The notes below the pieces were generated by a model. It searched no databases. It saw only the letters and a list, made by a program, of their open reading frames with translations, and was not told the DNA's origin. This document shows positions 41,069-50,100 of a stretch of DNA of 64,000 bases, piece by piece. The position numbers and the translations under genes are program-made. Source of the DNA: Thermoproteota archaeon (GTDB lineage Archaea > Thermoproteota > Thermoprotei_A > Sulfolobales > Ignisphaeraceae); the NCBI GenBank assembly GCA_030550585.1, contig JAUQPB010000001.1, positions 496,001 through 560,000 of the forward strand, read 5' to 3'. The stretch's first letter is position 1. The number at the start of each line of letters is the position of its first letter.

Positions 41069-42301
41069 ATGCCTGCCGTAGAAAAACCTATACCAACTAT
41101 TTCCATAGGTGTTGTGGGTCATGTTGACCATGGGAAAACCACTCTCGTGCAAGCGCTCACAGGTGTTTGGACGGCTCGGTATTCAGAAGAGCTTAAAAAG
41201 TCTATGACCATATACCTCGGCTATGCCCAAACATCCATATTCCGTTGCAACAATCTCAAACCTCCAGACTCGTACATAACATCTCCTGGTTCCTGTGGAG
41301 AAAATTCTCAGCCAGAGTATGTTAAAACAGTGTCATTTGTTGACGCCCCAGGTCACGAGATTCTCATGGCAACAATGCTTTCTGGCGCATCGCTAATGGA
41401 TGCTGCCATAGTTGTTATAGCCGCTAATGAACCTTGCCCCCAGCCGCAGACACGTGAGCATGTTAAAGCACTTGAGATTCTTGGCATAAACCAGGTTGTA
41501 ATAGCTCAAAACAAGGTTGATGTTGTTCCTAGGGAAAAGGTGTTGGAGAATTACAAACAGATAAAGCAGTTCTTAGAGAGTACACCATATTCTAATGCAC
41601 CCATAATCCCTGTGAGTGCTTTGCACAAAGCTAATATTGGAGCTATTGCAATGGCTATTGCAAAGCTCTTTAAAGAGCCTGAGAGGGTTCTTGGAAAGCC
41701 AGCTATAATGCAGATTGCTAGGAGTTTTGATGTTAACCTGCCTGGCACGCGACCGGAGATGCTTGTTGGCGGTGTTGTTGGAGGTGGGGTTATAAGGGGT
41801 GAGATTAGAGTTGGAGATGAGGTGGAGATAAAACCTGGTGTAAGAATTGAGGTAAAGGGGAAGGTCAAGTACGAACCCCTAACAACAGAGGTGGTAAGCA
41901 TTAGATATGCTGATGTGGAATCAGATTTTGCTAGACCCGGTGGGCTAGTCGCCATAGGCACAAAGCTTGATCCATCACTAACTAAAAACAATAGGCTGGC
42001 GGGGCAAGTTCTTGGACACAGTGTTCCAGACCCCGTTAACGATATTTCGATAGAGTATAGAATGCTTGACAAAATAGTTGGAGCTAGAGAGCTCGAAGCA
42101 CCTCCTCAACTTAAATCAGGAGAGAGAGTTTTGCTTATTATTGGTACAGCTAACGCTAGTGCAGTGGTTCAGAGAGTTACTAGTGATGAAATGGAGGTGA
42201 AGACAGACAATCCTGTTGTGGTGCTTGAAAAAAGTAAGGTTGCGATTCTGTCAAAGGTAAAGGGTAGATGGAGACTTATTGGCTGGGGGATTGCGAGATA
42301 G
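41069..42301 (+). CDS. eif2g: Translation initiation factor 2 subunit gamma
   Basis: GVVGHVDHGKTTLVQALTGVWTARYSEELKKSMTIYLGYAQ; SFVDAPGHEILMATMLSGASLMD. Confidence 0.98.
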   Translation: MPAVEKPIPTISIGVVGHVDHGKTTLVQALTGVWTARYSEELKKSMTIYLGYAQTSIFRCNNLKPPDSYITSPGSCGENSQPEYVKTVSFVDAPGHEILMATMLSGASLMDAAIVVIAANEPCPQPQTREHVKALEILGINQVVIAQNKVDVVPREKVLENYKQIKQFLESTPYSNAPIIPVSALHKANIGAIAMAIAKLFKEPERVLGKPAIMQIARSFDVNLPGTRPEMLVGGVVGGGVIRGEIRVGDEVEIKPGVRIEVKGKVKYEPLTTEVVSIRYADVESDFARPGGLVAIGTKLDPSLTKNNRLAGQVLGHSVPDPVNDISIEYRMLDKIVGARELEAPPQLKSGERVLLIIGTANASAVVQRVTSDEMEVKTDNPVVVLEKSKVAILSKVKGRWRLIGWGIAR

Positions 42302-42699
42302 CCAAATGTGTTATTGTTTTGGATACGAGCATACTACTTTTGGTTGCAGATGGTCTAGCATCATTTGACAACATATATGATGTAGATTATGGTTGTAGGC
42401 TAGTGGTTATCAAACCTGTTCTCCAGGAGATTATAGATATTTCGAAGCGGGATCTTGGTAAAAAGAGTAGGTTGGCAAAGTGGGTTCTAGAAAACATTAT
42501 TCCAATGGTAGAGATCGAAGACTTTATCTTTGAAGGATCTGTAGATGATGCGTTAATAGCTTTTGCAAAGGATCTCCGTGATAGAGGATTCAAAGTTTTT
42601 ATAGCTTCAGCTGATAGAAAAGTAAGAGAAAAGGCTATGAAGGAGTCCATAGAGGTTATTGTCTATAGATCTTCTGAGAAGATTTTTGAAACTCTATAA
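42268..42699 (+). CDS. PIN-domain (Fcf1/VapC-like) nuclease
   Basis: CVIVLDTSILLL start of PIN fold; DALIAFAKDLRDRGFKVFIASADRKVREKA. Overlaps the aIF2-gamma 3' end; true start may be slightly downstream. Confidence 0.8.
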   Translation: METYWLGDCEIAKCVIVLDTSILLLVADGLASFDNIYDVDYGCRLVVIKPVLQEIIDISKRDLGKKSRLAKWVLENIIPMVEIEDFIFEGSVDDALIAFAKDLRDRGFKVFIASADRKVREKAMKESIEVIVYRSSEKIFETL

Positions 42700-42738
42700 C
42701 CATAAGCTTTTAAGGTTGTTTATGTAGTAGGAAATAGC

Positions 42739-43302
42739 GTGGATAGAATTTTTGGTGAGGTCTATTTGTTTAGATTGTATAGACTGAGAGATATTGTAAG
42801 AATAGACCCATCAAAAATTAATAGGGCTATTGAAGAGGTGGCATTTGACGAGCTCAGAAAGAAGTACGAAGGGCTAAAAGATAAAAATCTTGGCATAGTT
42901 ATAGCAATAACAGATGTTAATGTAGATCCAATGGGCTATATACCTATAGGCGATGGAGCACCTTATCATAGAGTTGAATTCACTGTAGTTGCATATGTTC
43001 CTCTAGTTAGTGAGGTTGTTGAAGGGGAGGTTGCAACGGTTGGGAGAGGTGGTATAACAGTTTCTCTAGGTCCAATTGAGGGCTTTATACACATACAGCA
43101 AATAGCAGATGACGAAGTTTCATATGATGTTGCTAGAAACATTATTGTTTGCAAAAACACTAAAAGATTTGTTATGCAAGGAGATATAGTTAGAGCTAGA
43201 GTAACAAGCGTTTCTCTTGGAGCCGTTGGAAGACCGCCTAGAGTTACCATGACCATGCGTCAGCCGTATCTAGGCAAGCTTGAGTGGATTTCAAAGAAAT
43301 AG
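42739..43302 (+). CDS. rpoE1: RNA polymerase subunit E' (Rpo7)
   Basis: S1-domain GEVATVGRGGITVSLGPIEGFIHIQQI; DGAPYHRVEFTVVAYVP. Confidence 0.95.
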   Translation: MDRIFGEVYLFRLYRLRDIVRIDPSKINRAIEEVAFDELRKKYEGLKDKNLGIVIAITDVNVDPMGYIPIGDGAPYHRVEFTVVAYVPLVSEVVEGEVATVGRGGITVSLGPIEGFIHIQQIADDEVSYDVARNIIVCKNTKRFVMQGDIVRARVTSVSLGAVGRPPRVTMTMRQPYLGKLEWISKK

Positions 43303-43314
43303 TTTATATTTGAT

Positions 43315-43364
43315 ATGATGATCCTTGTAAGGGCTGACTAAAATGATGTTACCGGGGATACTGA
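43315..43364 (+). ncRNA. C/D-box sRNA (2'-O-methylation guide)
   Basis: Box C ATGATGA (43315-43321), 12-nt guide TCCTTGTAAGGG, box D' CTGA (43334-43337), 5-nt spacer, box C' ATGATGT (43343-43349), 11-nt guide TACCGGGGATA, box D CTGA (43361-43364). D' guide is complementary over 11 nt to the tRNA-Val(UAC) anticodon loop. Confidence 0.85.
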
Positions 43365-43368
43365 AGCA

Positions 43369-43764
43369 ATGGTCTGGATTAGTAAAAGAGAGATAGCCTA
43401 TTATATTATTCTAAGAAAAGTTTTTAACAACAAATCGTTTAATTTGGGCGAAGCATTAGATGTTCTTTCTCTATTTGGCTCCAAGAATATTGGAAGAAAA
43501 ACATTAAAAAAACTTGTCAAAAAAGGATTTCTTGAGAAGACCGGGGCCCTAGATTATAATATAGTTGAACTTGAAAAAGCTTTCGAAAAGCTTCTGCTAG
43601 GCTATATGATACAGAGACTCTATAGAAATTTAAAGTCAAGAGGATATAAAGTTGTAATTGATTTGAAAAACAGTTCTGTTATAGTTGAATGTGACCAAAG
43701 GCTGGAAAACATCATAGCAAACTTAAGTATTGTTGGCATAGATGTGAAGTGCAAGCAGAAATAG
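43369..43764 (+). CDS. Hypothetical winged-helix-like protein
   Basis: N-terminal FNLGEALDVLSLFGSKNIGRKTLKKLVKKGFLEKTG resembles wHTH; no firm family. Confidence 0.55.
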   Translation: MVWISKREIAYYIILRKVFNNKSFNLGEALDVLSLFGSKNIGRKTLKKLVKKGFLEKTGALDYNIVELEKAFEKLLLGYMIQRLYRNLKSRGYKVVIDLKNSSVIVECDQRLENIIANLSIVGIDVKCKQK

Positions 43765-43828
43765 CGTTGGCAATTGAGGGTACTCTAAAAAAGTTTTTAT
43801 GAAAATAATTGATAATTGTTAATCTTCT

Positions 43829-44131
43829 CTAATCCTTCTTTGTTATGACTATCTCTATTGTTGAAACTCTGCTTTGTCTACCATCGCTACCTGTTATTGT
43901 TTGGCTACCTATTGTAATGTTCTTAACTTCGATTTTTCCTGGTAGGAATCTGTTTCTAACAATTTCTATAGCGTCTACTGCTTTGCTTATTGCCCTACCT
44001 CTAGCCTTGACAACAACTTCGTTAACTCCTTGGTTTAATAGTGTCAACATTGCTAGCACATAATTCATGACAGGTTTTTTGCCAACCAATACTGTGTTTG
44101 CAGATGTGGGTGCTTGGGCTTGTGACATCAC
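43829..44131 (-). CDS. albA: DNA/RNA-binding protein Alba (Alba1-type)
   Basis: [66 protein letters not shown]. Confidence 0.97.
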   Translation of the reverse strand: MMSQAQAPTSANTVLVGKKPVMNYVLAMLTLLNQGVNEVVVKARGRAISKAVDAIEIVRNRFLPGKIEVKNITIGSQTITGSDGRQSRVSTIEIVITKKD

Positions 44132-44334
44132 TTATCCACCTTTTACTTCTAGATTCTTGTTTGTTTGTAGATAATTTTGAGACGGCTAGGGATTATAAAT
44201 TTATTTGCTACACGAGTTTTTTGCAACCCATTTGCATATAATGTATTTTACATCTGAAAACCTGGTTCTTCAGGGCTGGAAAGAGGCCAGAGTTGCAAGA
44301 CCAAGGCTCTCAGTTCTTTTGTATTTTTTCATGG

Positions 44335-47300
44335 ATGAGTAGAGCTTTGGCATTGGGTATCAAGTTGCTGAGGATAGAGTATAGAAACGGACTTAACGAA
44401 ACGTGTAGATCTCTGAGTGAGAGAGATGGAGTTGTAGCTATATGTGGGAGAGATAGCAATGTTTCTTCCCAATTCAACGATCTTAAAAATGTTATGGAGA
44501 AGGAGATTGAATTCTTTAAGGAGTTCTTCAAGCAGTGCACAAAGTATGAAATGAGGTCATTTCAGGAGTACTGGAGCAAGAGGCTTCTATTTGGAGAATC
44601 CTTTGCGCTTGTAGCTCCTACAGGTGTTGGCAAATCAACTCTCTTAACTGTTTACGCCCTTTACAAGGCGTTGATGTACAATAGCAAAGTTTATATAGTT
44701 GCCCCAACGAGGGAAATAGCCAAGCAACTGTATAGAAAGATATTGGACTACATCAATAACCTTGATGAGCAAGGGTATAGCGCCAACAAAATAAGGCTAG
44801 TGCTATACGACTCAACAGCTAAAAACGTTAGCGCATTGAAGAACTCTATAATCAGCGGTGACTTCGATATACTCATAACCTCTGCAGCATTTCTTTCTAG
44901 GCACCACGAACTTATAATGGACAAGAAGATCGATGTTATTATAGCTGACGATCTAGACTCTATACTAAGAAACTCTAAAAGTGTTGACAGAATTCTTCGT
45001 CTTCTCGGATTCAACGATGAAGTAATAGAAATTGGGCTGAGGCTAGTCAAAACTAAGCAGAAGATGCTTGTAGCAAAGCTTTCTAAAAATCAGGAGGAGG
45101 CTGATAAGATTCGAAGGGATTTAGTAGAGATAGAAGCACAGCTTAGAGATAGGCTATCTAAAATCACAACCCAACTAATAGTTGCGTCAGCTACTGGAAG
45201 GTCCAGAGGGATAAAGGCTATTTTGTTAAAGGAGTTGCTAGGATTTGATGCAGGGGCTGTTTTTGAGTATCTGAGAAATGTTGATGACTTTTACATTGGT
45301 CTAGACAAAATTGAAGAGATTGTAAACATTATTAAGGTTTTTGGAAGTGGCATAATCTTCGTATCTAGCTTATACAAAAACATTGTAGATGAGATATCTA
45401 CGCTTTTAGAGAGAAATGGTATTGCATTTTCTATTGCGAAGAGCGGAAACAGAGCAGTAGACAAGTTTAGGAGAGGTGAAGTCGATGTTCTAATAGGTTC
45501 GTCGTCGTATTACGGAATACTTGTAAGAGGTCTTGACGAACCCCAGAGAATTAGATTTGCAATATTCATTGGCGTTCCACACACCATAAGAAGATTGGAG
45601 GAGGCGTTAAATAATGTGAGATTCATGTTTATACTACTCAAAGCTTTAAACAAATATGGATTAGGTGTAGAGGAGGATATTAAAAAAGTTGTAGAGATAA
45701 TCCAAGGATCTTCACCTGCTCAGCTAATTCTCTACTCAAAAATGTTAAAAGGTGTAGTAGAGCCTCAGCAAGATATTGTTGAAAGAATAAATACTTTGAG
45801 AGAGCTGAAGAAAAAACTTATCTTGTTAACAAAGGACGCTCTCGATAAACATAACTATATAGTGATAGAGAATTACGGAGTTGTTGTTCGTGATGACAAT
45901 AACCAGGTCTATGTTGTTAAGCCAGATCCCTTCACCTATATCCAGGCAAGTGGTAGAACCTCTAGGATAGTTGGGAAGACCAAGTGCTATGGCGTATCAA
46001 TTGTTTTCGAAAAATACGATGAGCTTATCAAAATTCTTGAGAAGAGGCTCAAGAAGCTCACTGTGTTTAATGGGTTTAGAGAGTATAGTAGAGAGGCTTT
46101 ACGCGAATCATATGAAAAGGTTATTCAAAGCAGAAGTGGGGATAGTCGGGATGTAGAAGGGATACAAGTTGAGAATATAAAGCCTGTTCTAATAGTTGTT
46201 GAGTCTCCAACAAAGGCAAGAACAATAGCGTCGATGTTTGGCAAGCCTGTCAAGAAGATATACGGCGATGTTATTGTCTATGAGACTGTGATTCCTATGG
46301 AGGACAAGGTATATGTGGCAATGATCATGGCAACGCTAGGCCATCTAACAGATCTTGTGGTTGATGAGGGGTTTCATGGTGTTAAGGAGATAGGGTCTAA
46401 AGACTATGCAGTCATATACGACTTTATAACAAAGTGTAGGAGTTGTGGCTCTCAACATGTGGGGATCTTTGATTCATGTCCTTATTGCGGCTCTATGGAT
46501 GTTTATACATCAGCTTCTGTATACAGTGTTTTAAGGAAGCTTGCATCAGAAGTTAGCTTAGTTTTCATAGCAACTGATCCTGATACAGAAGGCGAGAAAA
46601 TAGCATTTGACATCTACAATCTCATCTATAGTTATAACAAGAATGTGTATAGAATAGAATTTAGAGAGGTTACAAAAAACGCAATACTTACAGCTCTTCG
46701 AAACCCAAGAGAAATAGATTTGAATAGGGTTCTAGCCCAAATCACTAGGAGAGTAGCTGATAGGTGGATTGGATTCGAGATTAGCATGTATCTTCAGACA
46801 GTATTCGATAAGCCGTGGCTTGGCGCTGGCAGGGTTCAATCACCTGTGCTTCTATGGACAGTCAGCAGATATAATGAGCATAAAGCGAATCAAGGCTATT
46901 CCATCAATGTGTCAGCTCTTGACTATGGATTCAAGGTGTTTTTAGGGCCTATAACTAGGTCCGAGGCAGAGGAAATTGCTGAGAAAATTCGTAGAAATGG
47001 TATTAGGGTTATCGATGTAAAGTACGAAGAGAAGGTGTTGAACCCTCAACCACCATTCACGACAGATACCCTGCTAGCCGAAGCAAATAGATTATATGGT
47101 TTCTCGGCATCGAAGACTATGACCCTTGCCCAAAACCTATTTGAGCTAGGTCTGATAACATATCACAGAACAGATTCTACAAGAGTCTCGGCAACAGGTA
47201 TTGCAATAGCTAAAGAAGCGCTAGAGAAACTGAAACTGGGTAATCTGTATACCCCCAGATCATGGGACAGAGATATAAAGGGTGAGGATGCTCATGAAGC

Positions 47301-48006
47301 CATAAGGCCTACAACATCGCAAAGTGCAGATGAAGTTGTAGAGGCCATTCTTCGTGGTGATATGGGTTTCATAACGAGAATCTCAAATGATCATCTGAAG
47401 TTGTATGACCTTATATACAGAAGATTCTTGGCAAGTCAAATGGCCCCTGCCAAGGTCTTGTACGCCACAATTGTTCTCGATCTAGATGGACGTAAATACA
47501 GCTTGTCTCTGCCTGTAGATATAATTGATCATGGGTTTACATATGTTTACCCAATTAAAATATACAAACAATTCAAGAATCTTAGTCAAGGCGCTATAGT
47601 GAGAATCGATGATGTTAAAGTTATGAAATCGTCTAGTGTATGGCTATACAGAGTCTCTGATCTAATAACAATGATGAAGAACCATGGGATCGGCAGACCA
47701 AGCACATATGCCAAGGCTATCGACAACAATGTGAGGCATGGTTATATTGTTCTAAGCAAGAAAAAGAAAGTTGCCATACCAACGAAACTGGGCATAGAGG
47801 TTGCTGAGATACTTTCAAAAGAATTTCTAGATCTCGTCGATATCGAGTTTACCAGAACCCTAGAGAAGCTTATTGATGATATTGAAAGGGGTGCTGTAGA
47901 TGTGGGTAGCGCGCTATCTCTCATTAAATCAAAAGTTGATATGATATCACCTAAAATTAGTGGGGTAATAACATCTCAACAAGCTGTATCATTAGCTATT
48001 ATATAG
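44335..48006 (+). CDS. rgy: Reverse gyrase
   Basis: Helicase-like VAPTGVGKSTLL fused to topo IA domain (VESPTKARTIASMFGKP, GLITYHRTDSTRVS, CRSCG...CPYCG zinc motif). ORF opens at 44293; ATG at 44335. Confidence 0.97.
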   Translation: MSRALALGIKLLRIEYRNGLNETCRSLSERDGVVAICGRDSNVSSQFNDLKNVMEKEIEFFKEFFKQCTKYEMRSFQEYWSKRLLFGESFALVAPTGVGKSTLLTVYALYKALMYNSKVYIVAPTREIAKQLYRKILDYINNLDEQGYSANKIRLVLYDSTAKNVSALKNSIISGDFDILITSAAFLSRHHELIMDKKIDVIIADDLDSILRNSKSVDRILRLLGFNDEVIEIGLRLVKTKQKMLVAKLSKNQEEADKIRRDLVEIEAQLRDRLSKITTQLIVASATGRSRGIKAILLKELLGFDAGAVFEYLRNVDDFYIGLDKIEEIVNIIKVFGSGIIFVSSLYKNIVDEISTLLERNGIAFSIAKSGNRAVDKFRRGEVDVLIGSSSYYGILVRGLDEPQRIRFAIFIGVPHTIRRLEEALNNVRFMFILLKALNKYGLGVEEDIKKVVEIIQGSSPAQLILYSKMLKGVVEPQQDIVERINTLRELKKKLILLTKDALDKHNYIVIENYGVVVRDDNNQVYVVKPDPFTYIQASGRTSRIVGKTKCYGVSIVFEKYDELIKILEKRLKKLTVFNGFREYSREALRESYEKVIQSRSGDSRDVEGIQVENIKPVLIVVESPTKARTIASMFGKPVKKIYGDVIVYETVIPMEDKVYVAMIMATLGHLTDLVVDEGFHGVKEIGSKDYAVIYDFITKCRSCGSQHVGIFDSCPYCGSMDVYTSASVYSVLRKLASEVSLVFIATDPDTEGEKIAFDIYNLIYSYNKNVYRIEFREVTKNAILTALRNPREIDLNRVLAQITRRVADRWIGFEISMYLQTVFDKPWLGAGRVQSPVLLWTVSRYNEHKANQGYSINVSALDYGFKVFLGPITRSEAEEIAEKIRRNGIRVIDVKYEEKVLNPQPPFTTDTLLAEANRLYGFSASKTMTLAQNLFELGLITYHRTDSTRVSATGIAIAKEALEKLKLGNLYTPRSWDRDIKGEDAHEAIRPTTSQSADEVVEAILRGDMGFITRISNDHLKLYDLIYRRFLASQMAPAKVLYATIVLDLDGRKYSLSLPVDIIDHGFTYVYPIKIYKQFKNLSQGAIVRIDDVKVMKSSSVWLYRVSDLITMMKNHGIGRPSTYAKAIDNNVRHGYIVLSKKKKVAIPTKLGIEVAEILSKEFLDLVDIEFTRTLEKLIDDIERGAVDVGSALSLIKSKVDMISPKISGVITSQQAVSLAII

Positions 48007-48084
48007 CATATACTTCCTTGGTTCTTGGAACACCCACCCAACATAGATCTAGCATATTTTGGAATTGTATTGGATTTGCTAAGG

Positions 48085-48360
48085 CTATTTTCTTCCAATA
48101 GATATCTTTATATATGAGACTCTTCTTCCCCGTACCAACATGCTTCCTATTTCAACATTTTTAAGGACTATCCTATCACCAAGTCTTGCAGCCAATGTGT
48201 TGTATAACGTAACAGCTCTATGGATATGCCTCCCTCTGCCAAGTATCTCAACAGAATCAGCATCTCTATTAAGGCTTATTATAGCTTCTAGCAAATATTC
48301 TCTTAGTGGCCTATTTCCAAGTACAATAGTTTTTATGTTGCCTGATGGCGTTGCACTCAT
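48085..48360 (-). CDS. Alba-family protein (Alba2-like paralog)
   Basis: TIVLGNRPLREYLLEAIISLNRDADSVEILGRGRHIHRAVTLYNTLAARLGDRIVLKNVEIGS. Confidence 0.9.
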   Translation of the reverse strand: MSATPSGNIKTIVLGNRPLREYLLEAIISLNRDADSVEILGRGRHIHRAVTLYNTLAARLGDRIVLKNVEIGSMLVRGRRVSYIKISIGRK

Positions 48361-48541
48361 TCTGTGACCCTCCTAGGTAATTGTAATAATGTAAATTGTG
48401 TATAGAAATATAAACTTATGATTTTTATCGTATATGTTATGTTGTTATAGACTTTAAAGCAAGTCTCTAGACATTCTATGTTATGAGAGGTGTAGGGCTA
48501 TAGAGAATAGAAATTTTCTCGTACTAACTTGGAACGATATA

Positions 48542-49081
48542 GTGGCACTTAGCTTAGAGCTATCAGAGAAAATTCTCTTGTCAGGTTTTAGACCAGGTGT
48601 GATAGTAGCCATTCTTAGAGGAGGCTACATAGTGGCAAAGCTTGTCAGCGACTATCTCGGTGTAGAGGATATAGCTACAATGGAAATAAAATTCTATAGA
48701 GGTGTTGGAGAACGAGCAGAAAGACCTATCGTATCAACACCACTTATACGTAGTATAAAAGATGAGAAGGTGCTTATAGTAGATGATGTTTCAGACAGTG
48801 GGAGAACTCTTCAAGTAGCCATAGACATTGCAAGAATTTATGGTGCCAAAGAAGTTAAAACAGCCACCTTATACCTAAAGCCATGGTCTATAACAGTACC
48901 AGACTACTACGTTGCGGAAACGAAAAGTTGGATAGTCTTCCCATGGGAGGTAAGCGAAGTTCTAAGAGAATTAGCAAAGAAGTTTGGAGGCTTTGAAAAT
49001 GCTGTGAATATGCTCAATCTAGAGATGTATTACAGCAAAGAGGTAATAGAAAAGATAGTGAGAATAGCGAGAGCCCTATAG
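48542..49081 (+). CDS. Purine phosphoribosyltransferase (Gpt-like); N-terminus probably extends upstream
   Basis: PRPP motif VLIVDDVSDSGRTL; LKPWSITVPDYYVAETKSWIVFPWE. Conserved N-terminal W lies upstream of the first canonical start. Confidence 0.88.
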   Translation: MALSLELSEKILLSGFRPGVIVAILRGGYIVAKLVSDYLGVEDIATMEIKFYRGVGERAERPIVSTPLIRSIKDEKVLIVDDVSDSGRTLQVAIDIARIYGAKEVKTATLYLKPWSITVPDYYVAETKSWIVFPWEVSEVLRELAKKFGGFENAVNMLNLEMYYSKEVIEKIVRIARAL

Positions 49082-49127
49082 CAAACATTAAAGCTTAAAG
49101 CCCCTACACACAACAACAAAGATTAGT

Positions 49128-49205
49128 GCCGCGGTAGTATAGCCCGGTCAAGTATGCGGGCCTTTCGAGCCCGTGACCCGGGTTCAAATCCCGGCCGCGG
49201 CACCA
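49128..49205 (+). tRNA. tRNA-Glu(TTC)
   Basis: Acceptor GCCGCGG/CCGCGGC, anticodon arm CGGGC-CTTTCGA-GCCCG, T-arm CCGGG-TTCAAAT-CCCGG, discriminator A plus encoded CCA. Confidence 0.94.
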
Positions 49206-49659
49206 AAAAGCCAAAGCAATCAATTATAACAATCATTTCCTAGTCTAAACATTAAAGTAGGGTAGGAGATTTGCTATCATCATCTATTTAGATAAGGTTG
49301 TACACAGCCTTCGGCAGTCAGCGTTTCAAAAACCGTCGATAACCGATAGCTGTTGAATCAAGTGTAAATGTTTGCTGAGGGGTATGAGATATGACAATCG
49401 TCGATGCAAGACCTGGATGCGCAATGCTTTGGTTTGTGATGTGATGCTAATAGTTATTTATATCTGCATAATTTTGTATGTATAAGACTTATTTATGTAT
49501 TTAAAGTTATGAATGGATGTGCAATATAGATTGTTTATACAGGCAAACAATTTTGTATAATTTTTTTTAAAACTTTATTTGTTTTTGTATAGGGTATACA
49601 CGAAAAGCCTTTATTCTGCGCTTATCTCACTCAGCTTAGGGCATTTATCGGGAAATAAT

Positions 49660-50100
49660 ATGGATAATGCTAAGCTAGTGAGATATTCACCATGGGTTGT
49701 ACACTTCAATACTGGTGCATGCAATGGTTGTGACATAGAGGTTCTTGCGTCTATAAACCCTCTTTATGATCCTGAGAGGTTTGGGATAAAGCTTGCACCT
49801 AGTATTAGGCATGGAGATATTTTGATTGTTACAGGTGCTGTTACTAAGAAGTCTGGTGAAAGACTCAAGCGACTGTATGAGCAGATGCCCTGTCCAAAGC
49901 TTGTTGTTGCTGTTGGAGCATGTGCTATCGATGGCGGTGTTTTTGCAAATTCTTATAGTGTTATTGGAGGTGCTGATAAGGTTGTTCCTGTGAACATGTA
50001 TATTCCTGGCTGCCCCCCAAGACCTGAGGCAATTCTTGATGGCATTGTCAAGCTTCTTAAACTTATTGAGAAGGGTGAGGCTAGTGGAGAGTGTAAATGA
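49660..50100 (+). CDS. Group-4 [NiFe] hydrogenase small subunit (MbhJ/NuoB-like)
   Basis: TGACNGCDIEVLA, VAVGACAIDGG, PGCPPRPEAIL Fe-S ligands; ATG at 49660 preferred over ORF start 49579. Confidence 0.92.
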   Translation: MDNAKLVRYSPWVVHFNTGACNGCDIEVLASINPLYDPERFGIKLAPSIRHGDILIVTGAVTKKSGERLKRLYEQMPCPKLVVAVGACAIDGGVFANSYSVIGGADKVVPVNMYIPGCPPRPEAILDGIVKLLKLIEKGEASGECK

